Below are positions 45,126 to 54,628 of a stretch of 64,000 bases of DNA, piece by piece; within the stretch, counting starts at the first letter, position 1, and each line of letters begins with the position of its first letter. A model generated the notes under the pieces. That model was given only the letters and a program-made list of their open reading frames with translations. It did no database searches and had not been told where the DNA came from. The translations under genes were made by a program, and so were the position numbers. Origin of the DNA: Thalassospira tepidiphila MCCC 1A03514 (lineage in GTDB: Bacteria; Pseudomonadota; Alphaproteobacteria; Rhodospirillales; Thalassospiraceae); assembly GCF_001662875.1 (NCBI RefSeq), contig NZ_JPVZ01000004.1, forward strand, positions 248,001 through 312,000, read 5' to 3'.

Positions 45126-45682
45126 CACGCAACCCCTTTCATAGCGAGCTCGAGCTTCTGCAGTTTAGTACGAAGCGAGGCATCAAAAACCCGGGAACCG
45201 ACCTTGACGACAAGACCGCCAAGAACAGCCGGATCAACTTTAAGGTCCACTTTTACAGTGGCGCCGACAACTTCTTTGAGAGCGCCGGTAACGGCTTCGA
45301 TTTGCTCTTTTTTCAGCTCGGAAGCCGAGGTCACCTGTGCGGTAACTTCGCCCTTGTGAGCCGAGAGCATGGAAAGGTAGGAATCAATGACATCCGGCAG
45401 GGCAAACAGACGACGCTTCTGAGACAGAAGCCCTACGGTCTTCTTGGTCAACTCGGAAACGCCAAGCTTGTCCAGAAGAGCCGCCATCGCCTTGGCCTGC
45501 ACGTCCCGGGAAATCACGGGACTGCGGAGTACATTCCGGAGGTCATCGCTGGTTGCGATGGCCTGGTCGAGCAATTCAAGATCGCTTTTGACAGCATCAA
45601 GCTGGTTGGCCGAGTTGGCCAAGTCAAATAGTGCTGTGGCGTAGCGCCCTTGGAGCCCGGTCGCGGCAGTATTTTGGGACAC
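45125..45682 (-). CDS. atpH: ATP synthase F1 subunit delta
   Basis: The 185-residue peripheral-stalk subunit (OSCP) that joins F1 to the b-dimer. The OSCP signature is visible: [18 protein letters not shown] near the N-terminus, FLALP-type helix (here [18 protein letters not shown]) and the C-terminal [23 protein letters not shown] (joined as one continuous strand-rich segment; only its core is needed). First gene of the leftward atpHAGDC operon; promoter presumably in the 489-bp gap upstream. Confidence 0.97.
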   Translation of the reverse strand: MSQNTAATGLQGRYATALFDLANSANQLDAVKSDLELLDQAIATSDDLRNVLRSPVISRDVQAKAMAALLDKLGVSELTKKTVGLLSQKRRLFALPDVIDSYLSMLSAHKGEVTAQVTSASELKKEQIEAVTGALKEVVGATVKVDLKVDPAVLGGLVVKVGSRVFDASLRTKLQKLELAMKGVA

Positions 45683-46171
45683 CGGTGAAAGCCCTCAATT
45701 CTGGTTATGAGAACGACTCGGATACGTATAAAAAAATGATCCCCCGAAAGGGTTTCCTTCCGGGAAGCGAGCGTTTGGTATCACATGTCCTTTGAGTGGG
45801 CAACCCCCGCGCAAGCGCAATTGCGCCCTCTTTTCCATTCTTTGGCAAAGTTCGGCCAAAACACCCCGAAATCGCCCATTTTTAAGGCAGGCTTACAACT
45901 ATTTAATAAGATGCCTCTGGTTGGGGATGAGCTCGCAAGGTTAATGAAATCCTGATTCACGCGACGAATCCCCGAATTGCACAGAGTTGGTTTTTATCCT
46001 GGCTGCGATTATCGGGACAAACCGATCAAAACTGTAACCGACTTCACACCTGACCTACGGGCTTGCCTAAATTGATCTGCTGTTGGGAGTTAGCTGATGC
46101 TGGATACCAGCACGGGATTTCACTAGTGTCTTGTTTCTAGTCGCCAACCAACCGCATCGAGATCACCGACC
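45683..46171. other. 489-bp non-coding gap between atpH and a GST gene
   Basis: This divergent gap must hold the atp operon promoter (leftward) and the GST promoter (rightward), but I could not place either with confidence. A small perfect hairpin, TGCTGG-ATA-CCAGCA, lies at 46098-46112, 60 bp before the GST start. A GNRA-like CCC-GAAA-GGG hairpin lies near 45742-45752 in the atp leader. No coding frame or RNA gene is recognised. Confidence 0.6.
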
Positions 46172-46810
46172 ATGAATTATCACCTGTTTTACGCACCGGG
46201 GGCCGCCAGCATGGCAGTGCACTGGATGTTGATTGAACTCGATGTGCCCTTTGAGGCTTTCCTGGTTGATATTGATCGTGGCGAACAACGTGACCCGCAA
46301 TATCTGAAGCTCAACCCGTCGGGGCGTGTGCCCACATTGGTCATTGATGGGGTCGCATACGGGGAAACAGTCGCCCTGATGATGCTATTGGCAGAACGCC
46401 ATCCCGGCAGTGGACTGGTGCCTGACGTCGGGAGTCCCCAAAAAGCAGAATGGCTGCAACTTGCCATCTACATCGCCAATACGCTGATGCCGGCAATGCG
46501 CGACTGGCTGTATGCGGCCAAGGACGGCAATCCGGAAGGGGCCGATGCCGTCAAGGCACTGGCCGAAAAGCGGATCTGTTCTGTCTGGGATGATTTTGAG
46601 GCGCGGCTTTTGAAAAAGGGCGACTATCTTCTTGGCGATCATTTCGGGATGGTCGACATGTTGGCCGTCATGCTGATGCGATGGTCGCGCAACATGCCGT
46701 GCCCGGCCATCGACAGGCCAACCCTGCGCCAATATGTCGACAGAATCGCTCAGCGCGATTCCTATATCGAGTTGAATACTCGTGAAGGCTTGTCCGGATG
46801 GCCCGCGTAA
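46172..46810 (+). CDS. Glutathione S-transferase family protein
   Basis: A 212-residue two-domain GST. The N-terminal thioredoxin-like domain (about 1-78) has YAPGAASMAVHWMLIELDVPF, with Ser rather than Tyr or Cys likely at the active position, and the cis-Pro motif in GRVPTLVIDG (about 51-60). The C-terminal all-helical domain contains GDYLLGDHFGMVDMLAVMLM, the expected N-capping/hydrophobic-staple region. The substrate is unknown. It converges with the MazG-like gene 26 bp away. Confidence 0.92.
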   Translation: MNYHLFYAPGAASMAVHWMLIELDVPFEAFLVDIDRGEQRDPQYLKLNPSGRVPTLVIDGVAYGETVALMMLLAERHPGSGLVPDVGSPQKAEWLQLAIYIANTLMPAMRDWLYAAKDGNPEGADAVKALAEKRICSVWDDFEARLLKKGDYLLGDHFGMVDMLAVMLMRWSRNMPCPAIDRPTLRQYVDRIAQRDSYIELNTREGLSGWPA

Positions 46811-46836
46811 ATGTGACCAAACCGGTTTGGATGGTT

Positions 46837-47154
46837 TCAGACGTGTGATCCCGTGCCATCGCCCTTTGATACCCAGGTTCTTGATCGATTGATCGCCATC
46901 TTGGCCTGCACTTCCTGATCAAGATCGAGGTCGAACTGATCTGCCAGCCGATACAGCAAAATCAGAACATCGGCGGCTTCTTTGCCGATCTCGCTGACGT
47001 CGCGATCCTGAACCGCTTCGCCAAGTTCCTGCATTTCCAGAAGGGCTCGGTCGACGAGTGATGCCGGATCACTGACCGGGCCAAATGTCTGCTCTGCCCA
47101 ATCGCACATGCTGCGCTGATTTTCAGATGATTCGTTATTACTTTCACAAAGCAT
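46837..47154 (-). CDS. MazG-like nucleotide pyrophosphohydrolase
   Basis: A 105-residue all-alpha NTP pyrophosphatase of the MazG/dUTPase-like superfamily. The metal-binding pattern is clear: ALLEMQELGEAVQ (E-x2-E) followed after 13 or so residues by IGKEAADVLILLY (E-x2-D). Such proteins hydrolyse non-canonical or surplus dNTPs, but the specific substrate is not readable. The start is uncertain: the ATG at 47154 is used here, but a TTG at 47160 has better spacing from AGGGA. Divergent from the solute-binding protein gene. Confidence 0.82.
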   Translation of the reverse strand: MLCESNNESSENQRSMCDWAEQTFGPVSDPASLVDRALLEMQELGEAVQDRDVSEIGKEAADVLILLYRLADQFDLDLDQEVQAKMAINRSRTWVSKGDGTGSHV

Positions 47155-47227
47155 TATCAAATTAACTCCCTAAATATAATATGACAGCAGATGCACCTGC
47201 GCCGTTTTCAGGACAACAGGAACGACA

Positions 47228-48055
47228 ATGAAGACGCCAACGGCACGAAAACAAAGCTTCCTTGAACTGGGAATTTGCCTTTGTGCAGCAGTGTGCCTGA
47301 TCCTGTTATCGTGGAAAAGCCCCTCGGCCCGCACCCTTGTGATCGAGGGTCTTGAAGAAGCCCCGCTGAAATGGGTTGACCATGAAGACCCCATGGGCAT
47401 TGATATCGACATCATGACCGAGGTGCTGCGCACTATGGGAATCCGTGATTATGTGTTCCGGTTTGTCGATAATGGCAGCCGTTTGCTGCATAACGCCCGC
47501 AACGGCCAATCGGACATCGTCCTGACGCTTTCGATGAATGACGAGCGCGCCGAATTCTTGCTGTATCCCAATGAGGCGCATCTGCTGCTGGATTGGCGAT
47601 TTGCAATCCGGGCCGAGGACAAAGAAAAAATCCGGTTCGAGGAATTTTCCGATCTCGCTCGGGTTCGGATCGGGGCCGCGGCCGACTATTCCTATACCAG
47701 CGCCTTCTGGAATTCGGGTCTTGATATCCAGACAGTGGCCCGCAGTGACCTTCTGATCCCGATGTTGCTGCAAAACCGGTTTGACGCGGTACCGGTCAAT
47801 TACCTCAACACGATTTATGACAGTCTGCAGAATCGCTATCGCAACAAGATCGCCTTCCTGTATCCGCCACTGCGTCGTGCGCCCTATTATAATGTGTTCT
47901 CAAAGGCGTCCGATTATCCCGACAAGGAAGCGTTCCTGAGCCGGTATGACGAAATCATCCGCGAAATGCGCGAAGATGGCCGGTTGCTTCGTATCTTTGA
48001 AAGATACCTTGGACCGGACGGGTATGACTGGTGGCAGTCGCAATATTCGCAATAA
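47228..48055 (+). CDS. Periplasmic solute-binding protein, SBP_bac_3-like
   Basis: A 275-residue secreted protein with an N-terminal signal (LGICLCAAVCLILLSW, cleavage near SAR) and an amino-acid-type binding domain. EEAPLKWVDHEDPMGIDIDI at the start of the mature part matches the PLxxxDxxGxxxGxxxDI pattern of the family, and LLIPMLLQNRFDAVPVN is the later ligand-contact region. No ABC permease or ATPase is encoded next to it, so it may be an orphan binding protein or a signalling component rather than part of a local importer. The 3' end is convergent with priA. Confidence 0.85.
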   Translation: MKTPTARKQSFLELGICLCAAVCLILLSWKSPSARTLVIEGLEEAPLKWVDHEDPMGIDIDIMTEVLRTMGIRDYVFRFVDNGSRLLHNARNGQSDIVLTLSMNDERAEFLLYPNEAHLLLDWRFAIRAEDKEKIRFEEFSDLARVRIGAAADYSYTSAFWNSGLDIQTVARSDLLIPMLLQNRFDAVPVNYLNTIYDSLQNRYRNKIAFLYPPLRRAPYYNVFSKASDYPDKEAFLSRYDEIIREMREDGRLLRIFERYLGPDGYDWWQSQYSQ

Positions 48056-48081
48056 GCGACACGACGAAAAACAATCCCGAC

Positions 48082-50313
48082 TTACATAAAGCTGTAGGGG
48101 TCGATATCGACCTGCACACGCACACTGCCCGGCGTTTTGACCTTTGACAGCCAATCATGGATAAGCGCCTGCATCTTGACCGACTTGTCCGCCCGGATCA
48201 TGAAGCGCCGACGATAACGCCCGCGTAAAAGCGACAAAGGTGCTGGTGCCGGGCCCAGAACCATCAGGCCATCACCGCGCGGCGCGACCCGGCCGATGCG
48301 CCAGGCGGCCTCATCGACCTCGCTCTCCTTTTTGCCACTGATAATAAGGGCGGCCAGCCGACCGTGTGGCGGCATGCCATGGGTCATGCGCTGGGACAGC
48401 TCCACCTCGTTAAAGGCATCGCGATCACCGGCGGCAATTGCCTTGATCACGCGATTGGCCGGATCAGCTGTTTGCAGCATCACCGTTCCGGGGCGATCGC
48501 CGCGGCCTGCGCGGCCCGCCACCTGGGTCAGCAATTGATAGCTGCGCTCAGCCGCACGTAAATCACCCCCGGCCAAGCCAAGATCGGCATCAACCACCCC
48601 GACCAGCGTCAGCATGGGGAAGTGATAGCCCTTGGCCAAAATCTGTGTGCCGATCAGAAGATCGACTTCGTGATTATGCACGCGATCAATCAGCTGTGCC
48701 GCGGCCTTGGGCCCCATGATGTTATCGGATGTCGCGACCTCGACCCGGATATCGGGGAAAGTCTCAACCGCCTCTTCATACAGGCGTTCCACCCCCGGAC
48801 CACAGGGGGCCAGTTTGCCCTCCGCGCCGCAGGACGGACAGGCATCAGGCGCCTTGGCCTGATAACCGCAATGATGACATTGCAATTTGCCCCATGCCCG
48901 ATGCTCAACCAACCAGGCGGTGCAGTTCGGGCACTGGAACCGATGACCACAGGCCCGACACAGCGTAAGCGGTGCATAGCCCCGGCGGTTCAGGAACAGC
49001 ATCGCCTGTTCGCCGTTGGCAAAGGTTTCTGCCAGCCGTTTTTTAAGCGTCGGCGTGATCCAGCGATTGCGTTGGGGTTTGTCCTGGCGGATATCGATGA
49101 TCTCGACACTTGGCAACACCGCCACACCATGACGACTGCCAAGTTGAACATGCTGATAGCGCCCGGCTTCAACATTGGCCAAGGTTTCAAGCGATGGGGT
49201 CGCGGAAGCGAGAACAATAGGGATATTGCCCAGATGCGCCCGTGTCACCGCCATGTCGCGGGCATGATACATCACGCCATCTTCCTGCTTGAACGCGTGT
49301 TCGTGTTCCTCGTCGACCACGATCAGGCCGAGATTATGATAGGGCAGGAAAAGGGCCGACCTGGCCCCGACGACAAGCTTGGCTGATCCATCGGCCACCG
49401 CCCGCCAGGTATCACGACGCCTGGCCTGCCCGACTTCGGAATGCCAAAGGGCGGGTTCGACACCAAACCGGTCACGGAAACGTTGCAGCCATTGGGCCGA
49501 AAGTGCGATTTCCGGCAACAGGACCACAACCTGCTTGCCCTGCGCCAGTGCGGCACGGACCGGCTCAAAATAAACTTCGGTCTTGCCCGACCCGGTCACA
49601 CCATCCAGAAGCGTACAGGAAAAGCCCCCATCATCAAGGCGCGCACACAGCGCGTCTGCGGCCTCGTTCTGTTCGGGCGACAAATCCGGGCGTGGTATAT
49701 CAAGATCAGGTGCCTCAAACGGTGATGGCGGGGAGACCATCAGGCGCTGCACAGCGCCAGCGTCGACCAGCCCCTTGATCACACTTGCCCCGGCACCGGT
49801 TTCGCGCAGGATATCACCCTGTTCCATCGGCGGATGATCGGCCAGAAACGCCAGAACGCGTTTGCGCGGCGGCGTCAGGCGCAGAGATGTCGCGTCAAAT
49901 TCCGGATTTAGGGTAAATCGAAAGATCGGCTTGGGGGCCTCAAGCGCATCTGGCACGCTCATGGCCATACGCAACACAGCCCCTTGCGGCGCCATGGTGT
50001 AGGCCGATACCCAGTCAATAAATTTGCGGGTGACATCCGCCATCGGCGGAGTTGGCAGAACACCGAAAATTTCGCGCAGCTTGGCGGGATCAACATCGCC
50101 CTTGGCATCGCCCCAGACGACACCGCGCTGGGTTTGACGACCAAGTGGAATTTCAACGAAATCGCCGGGTGCGACAGAAACGCCTTCGGGCACCAGATAG
50201 TCATATGGTCCGGCCAAAGGCAGCGGCGGCAGGACGCTCACGGTCTGGGCGGTTACCTCAAAGGCCGGATCATTCGCAAACAAATTTCCAGAGGTGGCCT
50301 TTGCGGCACGCAT
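48082..50313 (-). CDS. priA: Primosomal protein N' (replication restart helicase PriA)
   Basis: PriA recognises collapsed forks and loads the replicative helicase. 743 residues with the full domain order: N-terminal 3'-DNA-binding domain (VLPPLPLAGPYDYLVPEG), winged helix, helicase lobe 1 with Walker A GVTGSGKT and DEEH box (VVDEEHEHAF), and the zinc-binding cysteines between lobes (CRACGHRFQCPNC, then CHHCGYQ and CPSCGAE). Helicase motif VI is AGRAGRGDRPG. Length equals the E. coli protein within a few residues. Divergent from fsa. Confidence 0.97.
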   Translation of the reverse strand: MRAAKATSGNLFANDPAFEVTAQTVSVLPPLPLAGPYDYLVPEGVSVAPGDFVEIPLGRQTQRGVVWGDAKGDVDPAKLREIFGVLPTPPMADVTRKFIDWVSAYTMAPQGAVLRMAMSVPDALEAPKPIFRFTLNPEFDATSLRLTPPRKRVLAFLADHPPMEQGDILRETGAGASVIKGLVDAGAVQRLMVSPPSPFEAPDLDIPRPDLSPEQNEAADALCARLDDGGFSCTLLDGVTGSGKTEVYFEPVRAALAQGKQVVVLLPEIALSAQWLQRFRDRFGVEPALWHSEVGQARRRDTWRAVADGSAKLVVGARSALFLPYHNLGLIVVDEEHEHAFKQEDGVMYHARDMAVTRAHLGNIPIVLASATPSLETLANVEAGRYQHVQLGSRHGVAVLPSVEIIDIRQDKPQRNRWITPTLKKRLAETFANGEQAMLFLNRRGYAPLTLCRACGHRFQCPNCTAWLVEHRAWGKLQCHHCGYQAKAPDACPSCGAEGKLAPCGPGVERLYEEAVETFPDIRVEVATSDNIMGPKAAAQLIDRVHNHEVDLLIGTQILAKGYHFPMLTLVGVVDADLGLAGGDLRAAERSYQLLTQVAGRAGRGDRPGTVMLQTADPANRVIKAIAAGDRDAFNEVELSQRMTHGMPPHGRLAALIISGKKESEVDEAAWRIGRVAPRGDGLMVLGPAPAPLSLLRGRYRRRFMIRADKSVKMQALIHDWLSKVKTPGSVRVQVDIDPYSFM

Positions 50314-50483
50314 ATATTATAAACCCCGTGAGGTTGCCCATCAGACCGAGCCGTTTCAGGAACGCCAGACAATGGGCACAGAAACAAACGGTCCCACAGC
50401 AAGGATCTGGTTCCGTCATCAGATGATCCAGAACCTAGCAGCTAACCGCATCATTGAACAACAGGTCCTAAACAGGAATTCCA

Positions 50484-51140
50484 ATGAAGTTTTTCATCGA
50501 TACCGCTGACATCGACGCAATCCGCGAACTGGCCATGTCCGGCCTCGTGGACGGTGTCACCACCAACCCCTCGCTGGTAGCAAAGTCTGGCCGACCGTTT
50601 CTCGAACTGATCAAGGAAATTTGTGAAGTTGTTGACGGTCCGGTCAGCGCAGAAGTTGCTGCGACCGATTACGAAACCATGGTTGCCGAAGGCCGCAAGC
50701 TTGCCAAAATCGCCGACAATGTCGTCGTCAAGCTGCCGCTGACTGCTGATGGCCTCAAGGCTTGCCGTACCTTCACCGACGAAGGCATTCAGACCAACGT
50801 AACCCTTTGCTTCTCGGTCGGTCAGGCCATTCTGGCAGCCAAAGCCGGTGCGACCTATGTTTCGCCGTTCGTTGGCCGTCTGGATGACATTTCCTCGGAT
50901 GGTATGCAGCTGATTGCCGACATCGTTGATGTTTATGGCAACTACCCGAACTGGACCACAGAAGTGCTTGTTGCTTCGGCACGTGGCCCGCAGCATGTTG
51001 TCGACTCGGCCCGTCTCGGTGCTGACGTTGTCACCATCCCGCCGCAGGTTCTGGGCCAGTTGACCAAACACCCGCTGACCGACAAGGGCCTTGAAGCCTT
51101 CCTCGCCGATTGGGAAAAAACCGGCCAGTCGATCCTCTGA
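50484..51140 (+). CDS. fsa: Fructose-6-phosphate aldolase / TalC-type transaldolase
   Basis: A 218-residue member of the small transaldolase subfamily (TalC/FSA), which carries out aldol chemistry on sugar phosphates in the pentose phosphate pathway. [20 protein letters not shown] and [15 protein letters not shown] are diagnostic. The Schiff-base Lys is in [15 protein letters not shown] (about residue 85). The family includes both true transaldolases and fructose-6-phosphate aldolases and I cannot separate them from sequence. AGGA precedes the ATG by 6-7 nt. A terminator follows. Confidence 0.94.
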   Translation: MKFFIDTADIDAIRELAMSGLVDGVTTNPSLVAKSGRPFLELIKEICEVVDGPVSAEVAATDYETMVAEGRKLAKIADNVVVKLPLTADGLKACRTFTDEGIQTNVTLCFSVGQAILAAKAGATYVSPFVGRLDDISSDGMQLIADIVDVYGNYPNWTTEVLVASARGPQHVVDSARLGADVVTIPPQVLGQLTKHPLTDKGLEAFLADWEKTGQSIL

Positions 51141-51206
51141 TTTTGGATCGCTGATCGCGACAAACATATAAAAACCCGCATCGCGCGCGGTTTTTAACAT
51201 GCATTT

Positions 51207-51242
51207 AACCCGGCAGCCCGCATTGTGGCAGCCGGGTTTTTT
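51207..51242 (+). terminator. Terminator after fsa
   Basis: AACCCGGC (51207-51214) and GCCGGGTT (51231-51238) form an 8-bp stem, with GCC/GGC pairing further in after one A-A mismatch, followed by T6. A second GC-rich hairpin precedes it at about 51171-51195. Confidence 0.88.
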
Positions 51243-51268
51243 GTTTCTCACTTTTCAAGCCGGAACCG

Positions 51269-51958
51269 ATGGAAAAGACAGCTTTGCGCGCCGACGATGT
51301 GGCGGACTACCTTGCCGAACATCCTGAATTCTTCACTACGCGCCCGGACTTGCTTGAAAGTCTTGATTTGCCGATGCGCGAACTGGGCAATGGCGTTGCC
51401 GACATGCAGCAATATGTCGTTGCCCGCCTGCGCGATGAACGTGAAAAGCTGCGCGGTGCGACCAGTGAACTGATCAATATTTCCAAATCCAACCTCGAAA
51501 CCCAAAGCCGCATCCACCGTGCGGTTCTGGCCCTTTTGAATGCGCGGGGGTTTGAAACCTTTGTCGAGGCACTTCAGGACCTTGTGCCAGAACTTCTCGA
51601 TCTTGATGCGATTGCGCTGTGCTTTGAAGAATGCAAGGAAGCCCCGGTACCAAGTTGTGATGGCCGGGTGCGTCGACTTGTCGTCGGTGCGGTTGATCAG
51701 GTTCTGGGGGACGAGCACGATGTCTGGCTGTTGCCAGATGATGCCGGCGACGAGGCGATTTTTGGCCCGAAGGCATCTGAAATCCGGTCTGCGGCAATTG
51801 TGCGCCTGGCACCATTTTATGGTGATCCGGTCGGGCTTGTTGCGTTTGGCGTCAAGGAGCCGGATTATTTCAGCCCGGCGCAGGCCAATGACCTGATCAT
51901 GTTCCTGGCATCCGTTATCGAGTTTGGTGTGCGTCGATGGCTGACCCAAACGGTCTGA
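51269..51958 (+). CDS. DUF484 family protein
   Basis: A 229-residue DUF484 protein; relatives are GAF-like and of unknown function, nearly always encoded just before xerC. The conserved N-terminal signature is HPEFFTTRPDLLESLDLP, followed by a coiled-coil (LRDEREKLRGATSEL). A GAF-like core is at about 75-225. The gene overlaps xerC by 22 bp in another frame. Confidence 0.92.
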   Translation: MEKTALRADDVADYLAEHPEFFTTRPDLLESLDLPMRELGNGVADMQQYVVARLRDEREKLRGATSELINISKSNLETQSRIHRAVLALLNARGFETFVEALQDLVPELLDLDAIALCFEECKEAPVPSCDGRVRRLVVGAVDQVLGDEHDVWLLPDDAGDEAIFGPKASEIRSAAIVRLAPFYGDPVGLVAFGVKEPDYFSPAQANDLIMFLASVIEFGVRRWLTQTV

Positions 51959-52887
51959 CCGCCATCACCCTGCCACAGGATGTGCGCGACGCCATTGCCG
52001 ACTGGCGTGGCTGGCTTGCCAATGAGCGTCGCGCGTCCAACCACACGACCGAAAACTATCTGGCCGATCTTTATGCCTTTCTGGGCTTCGTCAAAGACCA
52101 TCTTGGCGATGCTCCGACGCTTAAGGACTTGCTCCGCCTGAATCCGCGCGATTTTCGAAGCTGGCTGGCGCGCCGCAGCATGGATGGCATGGCCAAGACG
52201 TCGACCGCGCGTGCACTATCAAGCTTGCGCAATTTTTACCGGTTTCTTGAACGGTCCGGGCGCGGTCAAAACGCCGCGGTGCAGTCGATCCGCAATCCCC
52301 GCCTGCCGCAATCAACGCCCAAACCGCTGGCGCCAGATGACGCCATGGCGGTGCTGGAAAACGCCGATGCCTGGCAGGATGAGCCGTGGCTTGGCAAACG
52401 TAACCTTGCCCTTTTCACCCTGCTGTATGGTTGCGGCCTGCGTATTTCAGAGGCGCTTGATCTGAATGCCAATCAACGCCCGACCGGGGATTCGATGGTG
52501 ATCACCGGTAAAGGCAACAAACAACGCCTTGTCCCGGTTCTGCCCATCGTGCGCGACGCGATCGAGGATTATGTCCGCATCTGCCCGTTTGCGCCCGATG
52601 GTAATGATCCCCTGTTTCTGGGCGCACGCGGCAATCGGCTTGTGGCACAAGTCGCCCAGCGTGAAATGCGCAAGGTCCGCGAACTTCTGAACCTGCCCGA
52701 TACCGCCACCCCGCATGCGCTGCGCCATTCGTTTGCGACGCATCTTTTGGCCGGGGGGGGTGATTTGCGTACCATTCAGGATTTGCTCGGCCACGCATCG
52801 CTTTCAACGACCCAGCGCTATACCGCGGTCGATACCGAACAATTGATGGCGGTCTATAACGGCACCCATCCGCGCGCCCGGCGTTAG
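51937..52887 (+). CDS. xerC: Tyrosine recombinase XerC
   Basis: XerC acts with XerD at the dif site to resolve chromosome dimers. 316 residues. SAM-like N-terminal core-binding domain (to about 110) and catalytic domain with the full set: Arg in LYGCGLRISEAL, Lys in TGKGNKQRLVP, HxLRH in TPHALRHSFATHLLA, His in LLGHASLSTTQRYTAVD and the nucleophile Tyr in the same stretch. The start overlaps the DUF484 3' end. It is the housekeeping recombinase rather than a phage or integron integrase, judged by context. Confidence 0.95.
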   Translation: MADPNGLTAITLPQDVRDAIADWRGWLANERRASNHTTENYLADLYAFLGFVKDHLGDAPTLKDLLRLNPRDFRSWLARRSMDGMAKTSTARALSSLRNFYRFLERSGRGQNAAVQSIRNPRLPQSTPKPLAPDDAMAVLENADAWQDEPWLGKRNLALFTLLYGCGLRISEALDLNANQRPTGDSMVITGKGNKQRLVPVLPIVRDAIEDYVRICPFAPDGNDPLFLGARGNRLVAQVAQREMRKVRELLNLPDTATPHALRHSFATHLLAGGGDLRTIQDLLGHASLSTTQRYTAVDTEQLMAVYNGTHPRARR

Positions 52888-52973
52888 GACACGACGCCAG
52901 AACACGCATCGGAACCGTTTTGCACGCTCAGGCGTTGGATGCCCAGACACAGCTCCGCGAAAGAGATCCAGTG

Positions 52974-53279
52974 ATGAAGCTATTTCGATCCCGCCGCTTT
53001 GACGCCAGCCCGCGCCATCGCCAGATTTACAGCGCCTATGAAATTGCCTATTCGGTCATCGACCTTTTGGCGGCCGTCCTGTTTATCGTCGGCAGTGTGT
53101 TGTTTCTTGATGATGCAACGGTCAAGGCCGGGACGTGGCTGTTTATCATCGGATCGGTGTTCTTTGCCGGTCGGCCTGCCGTGCGGCTTGCCCGTGAATT
53201 GCATCTGGCCGGACTGGGTGACGAGGGGCAACGCGATAGGGCTGATCCGGGTCCTGCCAGCAACCGCGCCGGGTCTTGA
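52974..53279 (+). CDS. YrhK family membrane protein
   Basis: A 101-residue protein with a YrhK-like domain of two transmembrane segments (about residues 31-49 and 57-75). The ATG at 52974 (AGAG upstream) is favoured over a TTG 54 bp earlier. A conserved aromatic segment (RQIYSAYEIAYSVIDLLAAV) precedes the first helix. The function of the family is unknown. It is 87 bp downstream of xerC and the tail (GDEGQRDRADPGPASNRAGS) looks disordered. Confidence 0.85.
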   Translation: MKLFRSRRFDASPRHRQIYSAYEIAYSVIDLLAAVLFIVGSVLFLDDATVKAGTWLFIIGSVFFAGRPAVRLARELHLAGLGDEGQRDRADPGPASNRAGS

Positions 53280-53365
53280 AAATCTTTTCGCAAAATTTCG
53301 GTTCCTAGCGATCACCTTTCGCCATTAGACTGCGGGCAAACACCTGATATGCCCGGAGGAAAACC

Positions 53366-53971
53366 ATGATATTGCGTTCGAGTGGTCCGTCGCCGTTTGG
53401 CCGGAAAGTCAAAATCGTTGCCAAGATGCTTGGCATTTATGACCAGCTGACGGTTGAAGATTCAAACACCAACGACCCGGCTGATACCCTGCGCCAGCAA
53501 AACCCGCTGGGTAAAATTCCGATCCTGATCCTTGAGGACGGTCGCAAGATTTTCGATAGCCGCGTGATCTGTGAATATCTTGATGCGCAGGTCGATGGCA
53601 CCAGCCTGCATCCCACCGAAAGCGATGCACGGTGGGATGCCCTGACCCTTCAAGCGCTTGGCGACGGCATTGTCGATGCATCCATCCTGCAGGTCTATGA
53701 AAGCCGCATGCGCCCGGAAGAAAAACGCCATGGCGACTGGCTGTCCTATCAGGCGGACAAGGTCAAAAGATCCCTTGATCATCTGAGTGCCAATGCCCCG
53801 TCACTGGAAGGTGACCTGACGATTGGCCATGTCGCGATTGCCTGTGCGCTGGGCTATCTTGATCTGCGCTTTGAGGGCAAATGGCGCGAAAGCTATCCGG
53901 CACTGGTCACATGGCTTGAAACCTTTGACGCACGCGTCCCGGCATTTGAGTCCACCAAGTTTGTCGCCTAA
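53366..53971 (+). CDS. Glutathione S-transferase family protein
   Basis: A 201-residue GST. The N-terminal domain opens ILRSSGPSPFGRKVKIVAKM, where Ser in SPFG takes the usual active-site place, as in Beta/Zeta-like bacterial GSTs. PLGKIPILILEDGRKIFDS holds the cis-Pro loop and the glutathione-binding Asp-Ser. The C-terminal helices contain LEGDLTIGHVAIACALGYLDLRF. A likely detoxification enzyme with unknown substrate. A long hairpin follows the stop. Confidence 0.93.
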   Translation: MILRSSGPSPFGRKVKIVAKMLGIYDQLTVEDSNTNDPADTLRQQNPLGKIPILILEDGRKIFDSRVICEYLDAQVDGTSLHPTESDARWDALTLQALGDGIVDASILQVYESRMRPEEKRHGDWLSYQADKVKRSLDHLSANAPSLEGDLTIGHVAIACALGYLDLRFEGKWRESYPALVTWLETFDARVPAFESTKFVA

Positions 53972-53977
53972 GACTGA

Positions 53978-54013
53978 TGCCCTTTGGCGCAATGCTGATT
54001 GCGCCAAAGGGCA
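53978..54013. terminator. Long perfect hairpin after the GST gene
   Basis: A perfect 16-bp stem (TGCCCTTTGGCGCAAT at 53978-53993, paired with 53998-54013) with a 4-nt loop, starting 6 bp after the stop codon and followed by AAGATTTTAAATC. Confidence 0.85.
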
Positions 54014-54068
54014 AAGATTTTAAATCAAGTGCTTAGCAACTAAAAAACAACCCGGAGCCTTTTGCACA

Positions 54069-54560
54069 ATGTCCCGTCTGAACAGCGTTATCCGCCGTCT
54101 TCAAGCCCAACGCGATTGCCTGAATGCGGCAGCAGAAATGATCAAGGATCAGGACGGCATCGTGCTTGAAGTCGGGCTTGGCAACGGGCGCACGTTTGAT
54201 CACCTGCGCGAAATCATGCCGGATCGCGAGATTTTCGTCTTTGACCGGCAGATCGCAGCCCACCCGAAATGTATCCCCGATGATGACCATTTGTTCCTTG
54301 GCGATATCTTTGAAACCCTGCCGAAGGCGGTTGAACGTTTCAAAGGCAAGGTCGCACTGGTTCATTCCGATGTCGGTACCGGGGACGAGGCGCTTAATGC
54401 CAAGATCGCGTCCTTTATCGGATCAACCCTGCCCCCGGCATTGATCAAGGGTGCAATTGTGGCATCGGACCAGAAAATCGATGTGCCGGGCACGATTGCC
54501 GAACCGCTGCCCGAAGGCGTTCCAAAAGATCGCTATTTCTTCCGTCGTTATCAGGGCTAA
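54069..54560 (+). CDS. Class I SAM-dependent methyltransferase-like protein
   Basis: A 163-residue Rossmann-fold protein. Motif I is VLEVGLGNGRTFDHLRE (about residues 30-46) and the acidic end of strand 2 is FVFDRQIAAH. The motif II region is VALVHSDVGTGDEALNA. It is shorter than most methyltransferases and lacks a substrate cap. The target is not recognisable and it could be a degenerate family member. It is followed 68 bp later by the glutamine synthetase-like gene. Confidence 0.78.
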   Translation: MSRLNSVIRRLQAQRDCLNAAAEMIKDQDGIVLEVGLGNGRTFDHLREIMPDREIFVFDRQIAAHPKCIPDDDHLFLGDIFETLPKAVERFKGKVALVHSDVGTGDEALNAKIASFIGSTLPPALIKGAIVASDQKIDVPGTIAEPLPEGVPKDRYFFRRYQG

Positions 54561-54628
54561 TATCGCGCCCAGTTTTGGAATTGGTTCTGCACCCGCAGGG
54601 CCCTGTCAGCATTTTAGGAAATCGTGCC

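Noticed and set aside
51937-52887. A phage or integron integrase with an attachment site
   Set aside because: The DUF484 neighbour, length and context match housekeeping XerC; no att-like repeats or cargo genes are seen.
53978-54013. An insertion-sequence end or regulatory palindrome at the 16-bp hairpin
   Set aside because: Position just after a stop codon and its stem-loop form fit a terminator; no repeat partner is present nearby.
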